A stretch of 6,106 nt of DNA from contig NZ_CAUFJQ010000103.1 in assembly GCF_959025735.1 (NCBI RefSeq), positions 1 through 6,106 of the forward strand, read 5' to 3'. The first letter of the stretch is position 1; each line of letters opens with the position of its first letter. The DNA comes from an uncultured Streptococcus sp. (lineage in GTDB: Bacteria > Bacillota > Bacilli > Lactobacillales > Streptococcaceae). A model generated the notes under the pieces. It had not been told where the DNA came from. It worked only from the letters and a program-made list of their open reading frames with translations, and did no database searches. Shown piece by piece: positions 1 through 5,756 of the stretch. Position numbers and translations under genes: made by a program.

Positions 1-1843
1 TGACGAGGACACCATTGCGTTTGAAGTAGTCGATCATATTGAAGGCTTCTTGGGCATCGTTGTCTTTGTCGAGGCTCATTGGGATGACGTAGTAGTCTGG
101 GAAGAATTTCGGACGACCATTTTTCACACGTCCAACGATTTCTCCATTTGGGCCGACCAGTTCATTTTCGGCTTTTGGATCTTCGGTTTTATTGAGACCG
201 CGCAGGTAGAAGTTGAGACGCATCTCAAGGAGACGGTCCGGATCTTGGTTGAGGAAGTCAATCCCTCCTAGGACAGCATTGCGACCTGCTTTGTAGGATT
301 CTTCATTTCCTTCCGGAATTTCGATAGTATGGCCTAAGATACCATGGTAGACAGCATAAACTCCTGTATAGCCAGAGAAGGAGTCATCCCAGCCATCGCC
401 CCAATCCAGTTTTGGAATGATGTAACTATCGTATTTAGAATTGGCAACTCCTGCCCGTCCCATATGATGGGCATTTTCTAGCATCAGATCTGACAGAAGA
501 TCGTATTCGAAGTTCGGATCATGTGGTGGAGTTGCAGGTTCGATCAAGAATTCTTTGACAAAACCGTGTAAGTCGTAGAGAGCGATTGGATTCCATTTGT
601 TGATCATTTGGATAACCGTGCGAACTTCAGGGTTGGTTTGGTAGCTGGCATCCCGGTTTGGATCGAGCCCGTTTGCTAGGGCCCGCAGGTTGAGAGCATC
701 CCCATCTGGGTTTTCCGTGAAGTCAAATAAGAAGATGAATTTATTGAGCAAGGTTGGAATATCTAGCGTGACTGTTTTAGCATTTCCAGCTTCATCGGTG
801 GTGTTAAAGGTCACCTTTTTCTTGGTCGCAAAAGTATTGAAGAGGCCTGTGATGATATCAATGCCTGGTTGTTCATCCGCGTGGGTGTTGTGGACTAAGA
901 CAGGTAATTTGTAATCCAAGGTCTTGTCCTTCAGAGCTGCCAGCATTTCGCTTGGCTTGGTCAAGGCTGTAGGGTTGGTACTAGAAAGGTAGTGATCAAT
1001 GCTAGCTTGGTCCTTGCTCACGATCCCCATCTTCATATCCCGGCCTTGGGCACTCTTACCAAGGGTTTCCAGCTGCACCAAACGATCGGGTTTCGCTTCT
1101 TCCTTGGATTTTTCGATAGCAGCCAGCATCTCTTCATGTGTATGGTAGTCTTGGTAAGGTCGAAAAACAAGGGTCTTATTGATGGTGATCCCTAAGTCTG
1201 CATTGGTTCCGACCAGCTCATGATTGCCGATGTAGTTGCGGTAAGTCCGGCGGATATTATTTGGACTACGAAGGCTAAGATCTTCACCAAAGAGATCTTT
1301 TACTTCCATATGGAGATCCAAATCATTGCCGTTTGCAGTCTCTGTGATCGTAAGGAATGGATCCTTGCTCAGGGTCCCAGTCTCCATATCCCAGGTTTTC
1401 CATTCAGAGAGAGGCTTGTTGTCCAAGGTCCAGTTGATCTTGCCAGCAGCTTGAGCTTTTTCTTGGACTTTGTCATCAATCGTGCTCTTTTCAGAGAGAT
1501 AAATGGTGCTATCAGCCAATCGTGTCGCTTGGTCAGCGGTCGTTGCAGCACGGTTGGATGTTGGAGCAGTTGGTGTAGCAGAAGTTGCTTCAGAGGTCGC
1601 TACTGCTTCCGCAGAAGTGGCAGGGGCTGCGGTGTCTTCTTTTTCAGCTGTAGCAGGACTCGCAGTCTCAGCTGTCACAGGTTGCTCAGTAGCAGGTGTC
1701 GCTTCAAGGACCGTGCTTGGTTCCGCTTGAGGCGCTTCTAAGCTATCGGCTGAAGCTTGGCCATGACCGATAACGGAAAGCAAGACAGCCGCTGAGAGGC
1801 TGAGTGTTGTAGTGTACAAATGTTTCTTATACGAAGACTTCAT
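1..1843 (-). CDS. Secreted M14-family zinc carboxypeptidase, C-terminus cut by window edge
   Basis: The reading frame is open for 614 codons with no frameshift and leaves the window at its left edge. The ATG at 1843 has an AAGGAGGG ribosome binding site 8 nt upstream. Residues 1-32 form a signal peptide (KK, a hydrophobic stretch, then ASA before D33). Residues 34-105 are a low-complexity Ala/Thr/Pro/Glu linker, typical of streptococcal surface proteins. The peptidase M14 signature follows: zinc ligands H321 and E324 (HADE), NPDG at 378-381, R387, N396-R397 (substrate carboxylate binding), third zinc ligand H426 (DLHG) and catalytic glutamate E508 (HTIEIP). The order and spacing fit an active metallocarboxypeptidase. 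It should act outside the cell, trimming residues from peptides or from cell-wall peptide; the substrate cannot be read from the sequence. Whether it ends in an LPXTG sorting signal is not visible. Its promoter carries a cre-like box. Confidence 0.93.
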   Translation of the reverse strand, partial: MKSSYKKHLYTTTLSLSAAVLLSVIGHGQASADSLEAPQAEPSTVLEATPATEQPVTAETASPATAEKEDTAAPATSAEAVATSEATSATPTAPTSNRAATTADQATRLADSTIYLSEKSTIDDKVQEKAQAAGKINWTLDNKPLSEWKTWDMETGTLSKDPFLTITETANGNDLDLHMEVKDLFGEDLSLRSPNNIRRTYRNYIGNHELVGTNADLGITINKTLVFRPYQDYHTHEEMLAAIEKSKEEAKPDRLVQLETLGKSAQGRDMKMGIVSKDQASIDHYLSSTNPTALTKPSEMLAALKDKTLDYKLPVLVHNTHADEQPGIDIITGLFNTFATKKKVTFNTTDEAGNAKTVTLDIPTLLNKFIFLFDFTENPDGDALNLRALANGLDPNRDASYQTNPEVRTVIQMINKWNPIALYDLHGFVKEFLIEPATPPHDPNFEYDLLSDLMLENAHHMGRAGVANSKYDSYIIPKLDWGDGWDDSFSGYTGVYAVYHGILGHTIEIPEGNEESYKAGRNAVLGGIDFLNQDPDRLLEMRLNFYLRGLNKTEDPKAENELVGPNGEIVGRVKNGRPKFFPDYYVIPMSLDKDNDAQEAFNMIDYFKRNGVLV

Positions 1844-1864
1844 ATAGAAGACCCTCCTTAAAAA

Positions 1865-1890
1865 GTTATTTTCCAGTTCTAGTATACCAT
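1865..1890 (-). repeat. Inverted copy of a promoter/start motif (left arm)
   Basis: Read on the minus strand this stretch is ATGGTATACTAG, then AACT, then GGAAAATAAC. The plus strand at 3001-3028 has the same two blocks, with TTCTAT in the middle. The two copies are therefore inverted relative to each other and flank the exporter gene. The first block is the extended -10 of the M14 promoter, so part of the match may be promoter constraint. Confidence 0.55.
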
Positions 1891-1909
1891 TTTAGGAAAG
1901 CGTTTACAA
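1881..1909 (-). promoter_or_regulatory. Promoter of the M14 peptidase gene
   Basis: On the minus strand there is a -35 TTGTAA (1904-1909), a 17-bp spacer and a -10 TATACT (1881-1886) preceded by TGG, which makes it an extended -10. The predicted start of transcription is near 1874, giving a 5' untranslated region of about 31 nt that contains the strong ribosome binding site at 1852-1859. Confidence 0.82.
1895..1908 (-). promoter_or_regulatory. cre-like box (probable CcpA operator)
   Basis: The minus-strand sequence TGTAAACGCTTTCC matches the known cre consensus TGWAARCGYTWNCW at 13 of 14 positions; only the last base differs. It overlaps the -35 hexamer and fills the first half of the spacer, a position where CcpA binding normally represses. 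The inference is that the M14 peptidase is repressed while a preferred sugar is present. Confidence 0.72.
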
Positions 1910-1922
1910 CAACTGCCTGAAT

Positions 1923-1951
1923 AAAAAAGCCTTTGCATCTTGCAAGGGCTT
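1923..1951 (-). terminator. Intrinsic terminator after the exporter gene
   Basis: On the minus strand an 11-nt arm (1941-1951, AAGCCCTTGCA), a 3-nt loop (1938-1940) and the matching arm (1927-1937) form a stem with one internal A-C mismatch. It is followed by a run of six T (1928 to 1923), two of which are also the foot of the stem. It starts 7 nt beyond the TAG of the exporter and so separates its message from the peptidase promoter. The plus-strand reading also folds (G-T wobble in place of the mismatch) but lacks a good T-run. Confidence 0.82.
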
Positions 1952-1957
1952 CTTTGT

Positions 1958-2920
1958 CTATTCTGTCTCCTTATGAAATTGTTGGTAAAAATCAACCTTG
2001 ATTTGGATAAAAGTTTCTAAGTCTCTTAAGAGTTGGAGCAAGGTGGCGCGTGTTTCGAATTCTTCACGGGTCTTGGGAAGAGGGCGTTCGCGGAAGATCG
2101 CCAAATAATGACTAATATCATCTAGAAGATCTTGGGCAGGATTTTCCTGGCTTAACTGTTGAGCCGTCTTCTTAAATAGTTGTGCCAGGATTATGCTTTC
2201 ACTCGCCGCTAACTGACAGCGATTGACGTTTTCTGCCATATCTCGCAGAATATCGTTTTGCCGCTTGCGCATTTCGAAGTAGTGAATATGGTAGTTGGTT
2301 TGGTGAAAGAGGTGGTTGGAATGGTCCAGATAAACTAGCTTCAAAGCATCCTTTAGGATACCATCCAACTCCTTAATCAAGCGAGCATCATTGCGACCAT
2401 CCCCTTTACCAAGTAATTCCGCAAAACGACCAAGGATCTTTTTCAGTTGGTCTTCGACAACATCATGGTAATGATCGATCGCTCCCTGATTAGAAGGCAT
2501 ATAGAGATTGGCCAGCAGGGCAAAGCTGGTCCCAATTAAAAAGAGAGCAAGTTCATTGAGCAAGAGCCCCCAGGAGGTAGACTGCTCAATCAAGAGGTGG
2601 GTAACCAACACCGTACTAGGGGTGATACCGATCTGCCAACCCAATAGAAAGGCACCAGGAACATAGAGAGCGATAAAAACTCCCAGTGCCCAGAGGTTGA
2701 ATCCAAAAAAGGAAAAAGCGAGACTTCCGATAGCAAGGGCTAGCAAGGTCGACATAAAGCGCTGGTAGGCTTGCTTGATGGTACTGCGACGCGTATCAGA
2801 GATGCTCAAGATGGCAATGACGCCAGCTGAGATGGCATAGGTCAAGCCCAGAGCATAAGCAAGGGCAGCTGCTAAACAGGTGGCCAAGGTGAGCTTAATG
2901 GTTCGTTGAAAAAGAGGCAT
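1958..2920 (-). CDS. Aromatic acid exporter (ArAE/DUF939) family membrane protein
   Basis: This 320-residue protein has a hydrophobic N-terminal half and a soluble C-terminal half. Membrane segments are visible at roughly 8-25, 27-41, 56-73, 75-93 and 119-140, with a possible further one near 98-110. The Arg/Lys-rich stretch after the second segment (SDTRRSTIKQ, 41-50) is typical of the family. Residues 145-320 are charged and helical, matching the cytoplasmic ArAE_1_C region. The domain pair and length fit Gram-positive DUF939 proteins, which resemble half of a FUSC/aromatic acid exporter. Export of aromatic acids is known only for distant relatives, so the substrate here is unknown. The ATG at 2920 is preceded by AAAGGA with a 4-nt gap. 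It is transcribed alone, from a promoter facing away from rlmB, and ends at its own terminator. Confidence 0.88.
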   Translation of the reverse strand: MPLFQRTIKLTLATCLAAALAYALGLTYAISAGVIAILSISDTRRSTIKQAYQRFMSTLLALAIGSLAFSFFGFNLWALGVFIALYVPGAFLLGWQIGITPSTVLVTHLLIEQSTSWGLLLNELALFLIGTSFALLANLYMPSNQGAIDHYHDVVEDQLKKILGRFAELLGKGDGRNDARLIKELDGILKDALKLVYLDHSNHLFHQTNYHIHYFEMRKRQNDILRDMAENVNRCQLAASESIILAQLFKKTAQQLSQENPAQDLLDDISHYLAIFRERPLPKTREEFETRATLLQLLRDLETFIQIKVDFYQQFHKETE

Positions 2921-2966
2921 GGTTTCCTTTCTATTTTACTAGTTTCGCTGAGATAGATTTCATTTC

Positions 2967-2975
2967 ATTATATCA
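2967..2975 (-). promoter_or_regulatory. Extended -10 promoter of the exporter gene
   Basis: The minus strand reads TGATATAAT, a perfect -10 (TATAAT, 2967-2972) with the TGn extension. No convincing -35 lies 16-18 bp upstream; that position holds AGGAGG instead. The predicted start of transcription is near 2960, giving a leader of about 40 nt. Confidence 0.72.
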
Positions 2976-3000
2976 TGAATTGGCCTCATCCTCCTTTCTT

Positions 3001-3028
3001 ATGGTATACTAGTTCTATGGAAAATAAC
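3001..3028 (+). repeat. Inverted copy of a promoter/start motif (right arm)
   Basis: The sequence is ATGGTATACTAG, then TTCTAT, then GGAAAATAAC, spanning the rlmB -10 element and its first four codons. It is the partner of the minus-strand copy at 1865-1890. The outer blocks are identical (12 and 10 bases) and the middle differs by two substitutions and a 2-nt AT insertion. That insertion supplies the first two bases of the rlmB ATG. Confidence 0.55.
3002..3010 (+). promoter_or_regulatory. Extended -10 promoter of rlmB-rae1-degV
   Basis: TGGTATACT gives a -10 TATACT (3005-3010) with the TGn extension. The best -35 candidate is TTGGCC at 2980-2985, with a long 19-bp gap, so the extension probably carries the promoter. 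The last base of the -10 is followed by six bases and then the rlmB ATG at 3017. This puts the likely first transcribed base at or next to the A of the start codon. Confidence 0.75.
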
Positions 3029-3745
3029 GATATCGTATACGGTGTCCATGCAGTCACCGAGGCTTTACAAGCCAATACAGGCAATAAATTATATATTCAA
3101 GAAGACCTCCGAGGGAAAAATGTCGACAAGATCAAGGCCTTAGCAGCTGAGAAAAAAGTGTCGATTTCTTGGACGCCAAAGAAAACCCTGCAGGAAATGA
3201 CAGAAGGAGCTGTTCACCAAGGCTTTGTTCTTCGAGTGGCAGCCTTTGCTTACACCGACTTGGCAGCGATTCTGAAACAGACAGCCCAAGAAGAGAACCC
3301 GCTTTTATTGATTCTCGATGGCTTAACAGATCCGCACAATCTTGGATCTATCTTGCGGACAGCTGATGCGACCAATGTCTCAGGAGTCATCATTCCTAAG
3401 CACCGAGCGGTTGGGGTGACCCCAGTGGTGTCAAAAACTTCTACCGGAGCAGTGGAACACATTCCCATTGCGCGTGTGACCAATCTTAGCCAAACCTTAG
3501 ACAAGCTAAAGGAAGAGGGCTTCTGGATCTTTGGAACCGACATGAACGGCACGCCATCTCATCAGTGGAATACGGCTGGCAAGTTAGCCTTGATCATTGG
3601 CAATGAAGGAAAAGGGATCTCGGCCAATATCAAAAAACAAGTCGATGAGATGATCACCATTCCCATGAATGGTCATGTGCAAAGCCTCAATGCCAGTGTG
3701 GCAGCAGCCATCCTTATGTATGAGGTCTTTCGCAATCGACTATAA
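3017..3745 (+). CDS. rlmB: 23S rRNA (guanosine-2'-O-)-methyltransferase RlmB (TrmH/SpoU family)
   Basis: This SPOUT methyltransferase uses S-adenosylmethionine to 2'-O-methylate a guanosine in the peptidyl-transferase region of 23S rRNA (G2251 in E. coli). The protein has 242 residues. An N-terminal substrate-binding domain (about 1-75, with VYGVHAVTEAL near the start) is followed by the knotted catalytic domain. Motif 1 contains N108 and R114 (DPHNLGSILRTADA), motif 2 is IIGNEGKG at 193-200, and motif 3 is IPMNGHVQSLNASVAAA at 215-231. All key residues are present. I chose the ATG at 3017 because the family starts with a short run before VYGVHAV. An in-frame ATG at 2975 lies upstream of the -10 element and would add an unconserved hydrophobic tail. 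No ribosome binding site precedes 3017, so translation is probably leaderless. It is followed 18 nt later by rae1, the same pairing as in Bacillus subtilis. Confidence 0.95.
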   Translation: MENNDIVYGVHAVTEALQANTGNKLYIQEDLRGKNVDKIKALAAEKKVSISWTPKKTLQEMTEGAVHQGFVLRVAAFAYTDLAAILKQTAQEENPLLLILDGLTDPHNLGSILRTADATNVSGVIIPKHRAVGVTPVVSKTSTGAVEHIPIARVTNLSQTLDKLKEEGFWIFGTDMNGTPSHQWNTAGKLALIIGNEGKGISANIKKQVDEMITIPMNGHVQSLNASVAAAILMYEVFRNRL

Positions 3746-3763
3746 TCCTAGAAAGGCAATGAT

Positions 3764-4276
3764 ATGAAACGAAAAATCTTATTGGTTGACGGCTATAATA
3801 TGATTGCCTTTTGGCAGGAGACCCGCCAGCTCTTTCAAAAAAGTGAGCTCGATGCAGCCCGCAATATCCTCCTGCAAAAACTGAGCCACTATGCTAGCTT
3901 TGAAGGAATCGAAGTCATCTGTGTCTTTGATGCCCAGTATATGCCAGGAGTGCGGCAGACCTATGAGGAGTTCAATGTTCAGGTGGTCTTTACCGGTGAG
4001 GATGAGACGGCAGATGACTATATCGAGCGCTTGGCGGCAGAGCTTAACACGCCCCTCCACCAAGTATCAGTAGCGACCAGTGACTTAAATGAGCAATGGA
4101 CCGTCTTTGCTCAAGGAGCTCTTCGGGTATCTGCCAGAGAGTTAGAAAAACGGGTCGCAGTCGTCAAAGGAAACCTCAATCAAGCGCAGCGAGTGGTTAA
4201 CGATCAAAAACCACCCATGCGACCGCTCGATCACGAAGTATTGCGACAATTACAAGAAATGATGGGAGACAAGTAA
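3764..4276 (+). CDS. rae1: Ribosome-associated endoribonuclease Rae1 (YacP, NYN domain)
   Basis: This 170-residue protein belongs to the NYN/PIN-like nuclease fold. Acidic residues that can hold the metal ion are visible at D9 (LLVDGYNMI), D56 (VFDAQ), the GEDETADDYIE cluster at 78-88 and D107 (ATSD). The C-terminal third is basic and helical (RELEKRVAVVKGNLNQAQR), as expected for ribosome contact. The B. subtilis homologue Rae1 enters the ribosomal A site and cuts certain messages during translation; the same role is inferred here from family and gene order. A GAAAGG ribosome binding site lies 7 nt before the ATG. The gene sits 18 nt after rlmB and shares one base with the start of the DegV gene, so the three should be one transcript. 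Confidence 0.9.
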   Translation: MKRKILLVDGYNMIAFWQETRQLFQKSELDAARNILLQKLSHYASFEGIEVICVFDAQYMPGVRQTYEEFNVQVVFTGEDETADDYIERLAAELNTPLHQVSVATSDLNEQWTVFAQGALRVSARELEKRVAVVKGNLNQAQRVVNDQKPPMRPLDHEVLRQLQEMMGDK

Positions 4277-5139
4277 TGACATTTGCTATTTTAACCGATT
4301 CGACCGCAGATTTAGACCAAAACTGGGCCAAGGAACATCAGGTGACCATTCTTGGCTTGACCATTGAGTTAGATGGGACGGTTTACCAGACAGTAGGCCA
4401 AGCTCAATTGACCAGCCCGGAGCTTTTAGAAGCCATGAAAAATGGGGCCAAACCGACAACCAGTCAGGTCAATGTGGGCCAATTTCAGGAAACCTTTAAA
4501 CAATTTGCCAAAGAAGGAAAAGATCTGCTTTATGTGGCCTTTTCATCAGTCTTATCTGGGACCTATCAGAGTGCAGTCATGGCACGAGACCTGGTTTTAG
4601 AAGACTACCCGGAAGCCGTGATCGAGATTGTCGATCAGAAGGCTGCTGGGATTGGAGAGGGTTATCTGGTCATGCGAGCAGTAGCTGCGCGTGATGCAGG
4701 TCGTTCATTAGCAGAAGCCAAAGAAGAAATCATGGACCTAGCGCCAAAACTGCGGACTTATTTCCTAGTTGATGACCTCTACCACCTCATGCGTGGCGGC
4801 CGTCTCTCAAAAAGTGCCGCGATCATGGGAAGTTTGGCCAGCATCAAACCCATTCTCTGGATAGATGCGGAAGGGAAATTAGTCCCTATTAGCAAGGTTC
4901 GGGGACGCAAAAAAGCTGTCCGGGAATTACTGGAGCTGATCAAAGCAGATATCGGTGAAAGCACAGCCTTGGTATCTTATACCAACGATCTAGAAGGAGC
5001 CGAAGCACTGAAGCAAGAAATGCTTGCGCTTGAAGGCATCGATGAAGTTCTCGTGATGCCTCTTGGACCGGTTATTTCAGCCCACGTCGGCCCGAATTCC
5101 TTGATCGGATTTGTCATTGGAAAAGAAAATCGCAAATAA
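4276..5139 (+). CDS. DegV/FakB-family fatty-acid-binding protein
   Basis: This 287-residue protein has the full DegV family pattern: DSTADL (8-13), KPTTSQV (59-65), SSVLSGTYQSA (90-100), DDLYHLMRGGRLSK (166-179), KPIL (191-194) and GPVISAHVGP (264-273). In the studied FakB proteins the Thr/Ser of the TTS stretch and a histidine near the C-terminus hold the fatty acid carboxylate; the matching residues here are T61-T62-S63 and H270. FakB hands bound fatty acid to the kinase FakA, so extracellular fatty acids can enter phospholipid. Streptococci carry several DegV paralogues, and the lipid preference of this one cannot be told. The start overlaps the rae1 stop as TAATG and uses GGGAG 7 nt upstream, which lies inside rae1, so translational coupling is likely. 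No terminator follows. Confidence 0.92.
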   Translation: MTFAILTDSTADLDQNWAKEHQVTILGLTIELDGTVYQTVGQAQLTSPELLEAMKNGAKPTTSQVNVGQFQETFKQFAKEGKDLLYVAFSSVLSGTYQSAVMARDLVLEDYPEAVIEIVDQKAAGIGEGYLVMRAVAARDAGRSLAEAKEEIMDLAPKLRTYFLVDDLYHLMRGGRLSKSAAIMGSLASIKPILWIDAEGKLVPISKVRGRKKAVRELLELIKADIGESTALVSYTNDLEGAEALKQEMLALEGIDEVLVMPLGPVISAHVGPNSLIGFVIGKENRK

Positions 5140-5152
5140 TTTTCCAAATCGG

Positions 5153-5182
5153 TTGACTTTTATCTTAGAATTTTGATACAAT
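5153..5182 (+). promoter_or_regulatory. Promoter of rplM-rpsI
   Basis: There is a -35 TTGACT (5153-5158), an 18-bp spacer and a -10 TACAAT (5177-5182) preceded by TGA, which makes it an extended -10. It begins 13 nt after the degV stop. Transcription should start near 5189, leaving a leader of about 100 nt before rplM. Confidence 0.85.
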
Positions 5183-5186
5183 AGTA

Positions 5187-5291
5187 GGCGGTATTGTTTA
5201 CCCCATTTGTAAGGCCCCGGAACCTTTCAAATAACTCGCGGACCGGAACATCCGCCCTGTAAACAAAAACGACATTCATATAGGAGAAATC
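5187..5291 (+). promoter_or_regulatory. L13 leader RNA (autoregulatory 5' leader of rplM)
   Basis: The leader folds on paper into a three-way junction. The closing stem is TTGTTTAC (5194-5201) with GTAAACAA (5259-5266), eight perfect pairs. Hairpin one is ATTTG-T-AAGG (5205-5214) with CCTT-T-CAAAT (5223-5232), nine pairs around one T-T mismatch. Hairpin two is GCGGA (5238-5242) with TCCGC (5251-5255). Both hairpins end in 8-nt loops that contain CCGGAA. The ribosome binding site AGGAG (5282-5286) lies downstream, outside the fold. Firmicutes are known to carry an L13 leader motif at this place, thought to bind L13 and limit its own synthesis; the match here is by position and structure, not by a covariance search. 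An alternative pairing of GGCGG (5187-5191) with CCGCC (5252-5256) would break hairpin two. Confidence 0.82.
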
Positions 5292-5738
5292 ATGAACAAA
5301 ACTACATTCATGGCTAAACCAGGCCAAGTAGAACGCAAATGGTACGTTGTTGACGCAACTGATGTACCTCTTGGACGCCTTTCAGCAGTTGTTGCTAGCG
5401 TGCTTCGCGGAAAAAACAAACCAACATTCACACCTCACACTGATACAGGTGACTTCGTAATCGTTATCAATGCTGAAAAAGTTAAATTGACTGGTAAAAA
5501 AGCAACTGATAAGATCTACTACACTCACTCAAACCACCCAGGTGGATTGAAATCAATCTCTGCTGGTGAACTTCGTTCTAAAAATGCAGTACGTTTGATC
5601 GAGAAATCAGTTAAAGGTATGCTTCCACACAATACTCTTGGCCGCGCTCAAGGTATGAAATTGAAAGTATTCGTTGGAGCTGAGCACACTCACGCTGCAC
5701 AACAACCAGAAGTTCTTGATATTTCAGGACTTATCTAA
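5292..5738 (+). CDS. rplM: 50S ribosomal protein L13
   Basis: This 148-residue protein is full length for the family. L13 is an early assembly protein of the large subunit and binds 23S rRNA. Recognisable parts are the N-terminal KWYVVDATDVPLGRLSAVVASVLRGK (16-41), TPHTDTGDFVIVINAEKVKLTGKK (47-70) and the L13 signature region from VKGMLPHNTLGRAQGMKLKVFVG (107-129) to EHTHAAQQP. The ATG at 5292 has AGGAG 5 nt upstream. Codon use is strongly biased (CGT/CGC for Arg, mostly AAA for Lys, GGT/GGA for Gly), unlike the genes to its left and as expected for a highly expressed gene. It is followed 18 nt later by rpsI, the usual bacterial pairing. Confidence 0.99.
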   Translation: MNKTTFMAKPGQVERKWYVVDATDVPLGRLSAVVASVLRGKNKPTFTPHTDTGDFVIVINAEKVKLTGKKATDKIYYTHSNHPGGLKSISAGELRSKNAVRLIEKSVKGMLPHNTLGRAQGMKLKVFVGAEHTHAAQQPEVLDISGLI

Positions 5739-5756
5739 GGAAAGGAACAATAAAGT

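Noticed and set aside
50..1741. Several open frames on the plus strand (50-271, 690-914, 992-1195, 1220-1741)
   Set aside because: They lie opposite the M14 peptidase frame, which is continuous and carries all family motifs. The plus-strand products are low in complexity or unrecognisable and have no supporting start signals.
1921..1953. Hairpin read as a plus-strand or bidirectional terminator
   Set aside because: The plus-strand stem pairs well, but it is followed by CTTTGTCT rather than a T-run, and no plus-strand gene ends upstream of it.
2960..2995. Minus-strand AGGAGG directly followed by ATG and a 9-codon frame, as a possible leader peptide
   Set aside because: There is no gap between AGGAGG and the ATG, and the frame lies mostly upstream of the predicted transcription start of the exporter gene.
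2975..3016. Longer rlmB start at 2975, adding 14 residues
   Set aside because: The extra residues are not typical of RlmB, no ribosome binding site precedes that ATG, and it lies upstream of the -10 element that should start the message.
3169..4073. Open frames inside rlmB and rae1 (3169-3366 plus, 3250-3552 minus, 3779-4063 minus, 3891-4073 plus)
   Set aside because: They are shadows of well-supported genes in other frames, with no ribosome binding site or family match.
4779..4964. Minus-strand open frame within the DegV gene
   Set aside because: It is antisense to the conserved DegV core and shows no start signal or recognisable domain.
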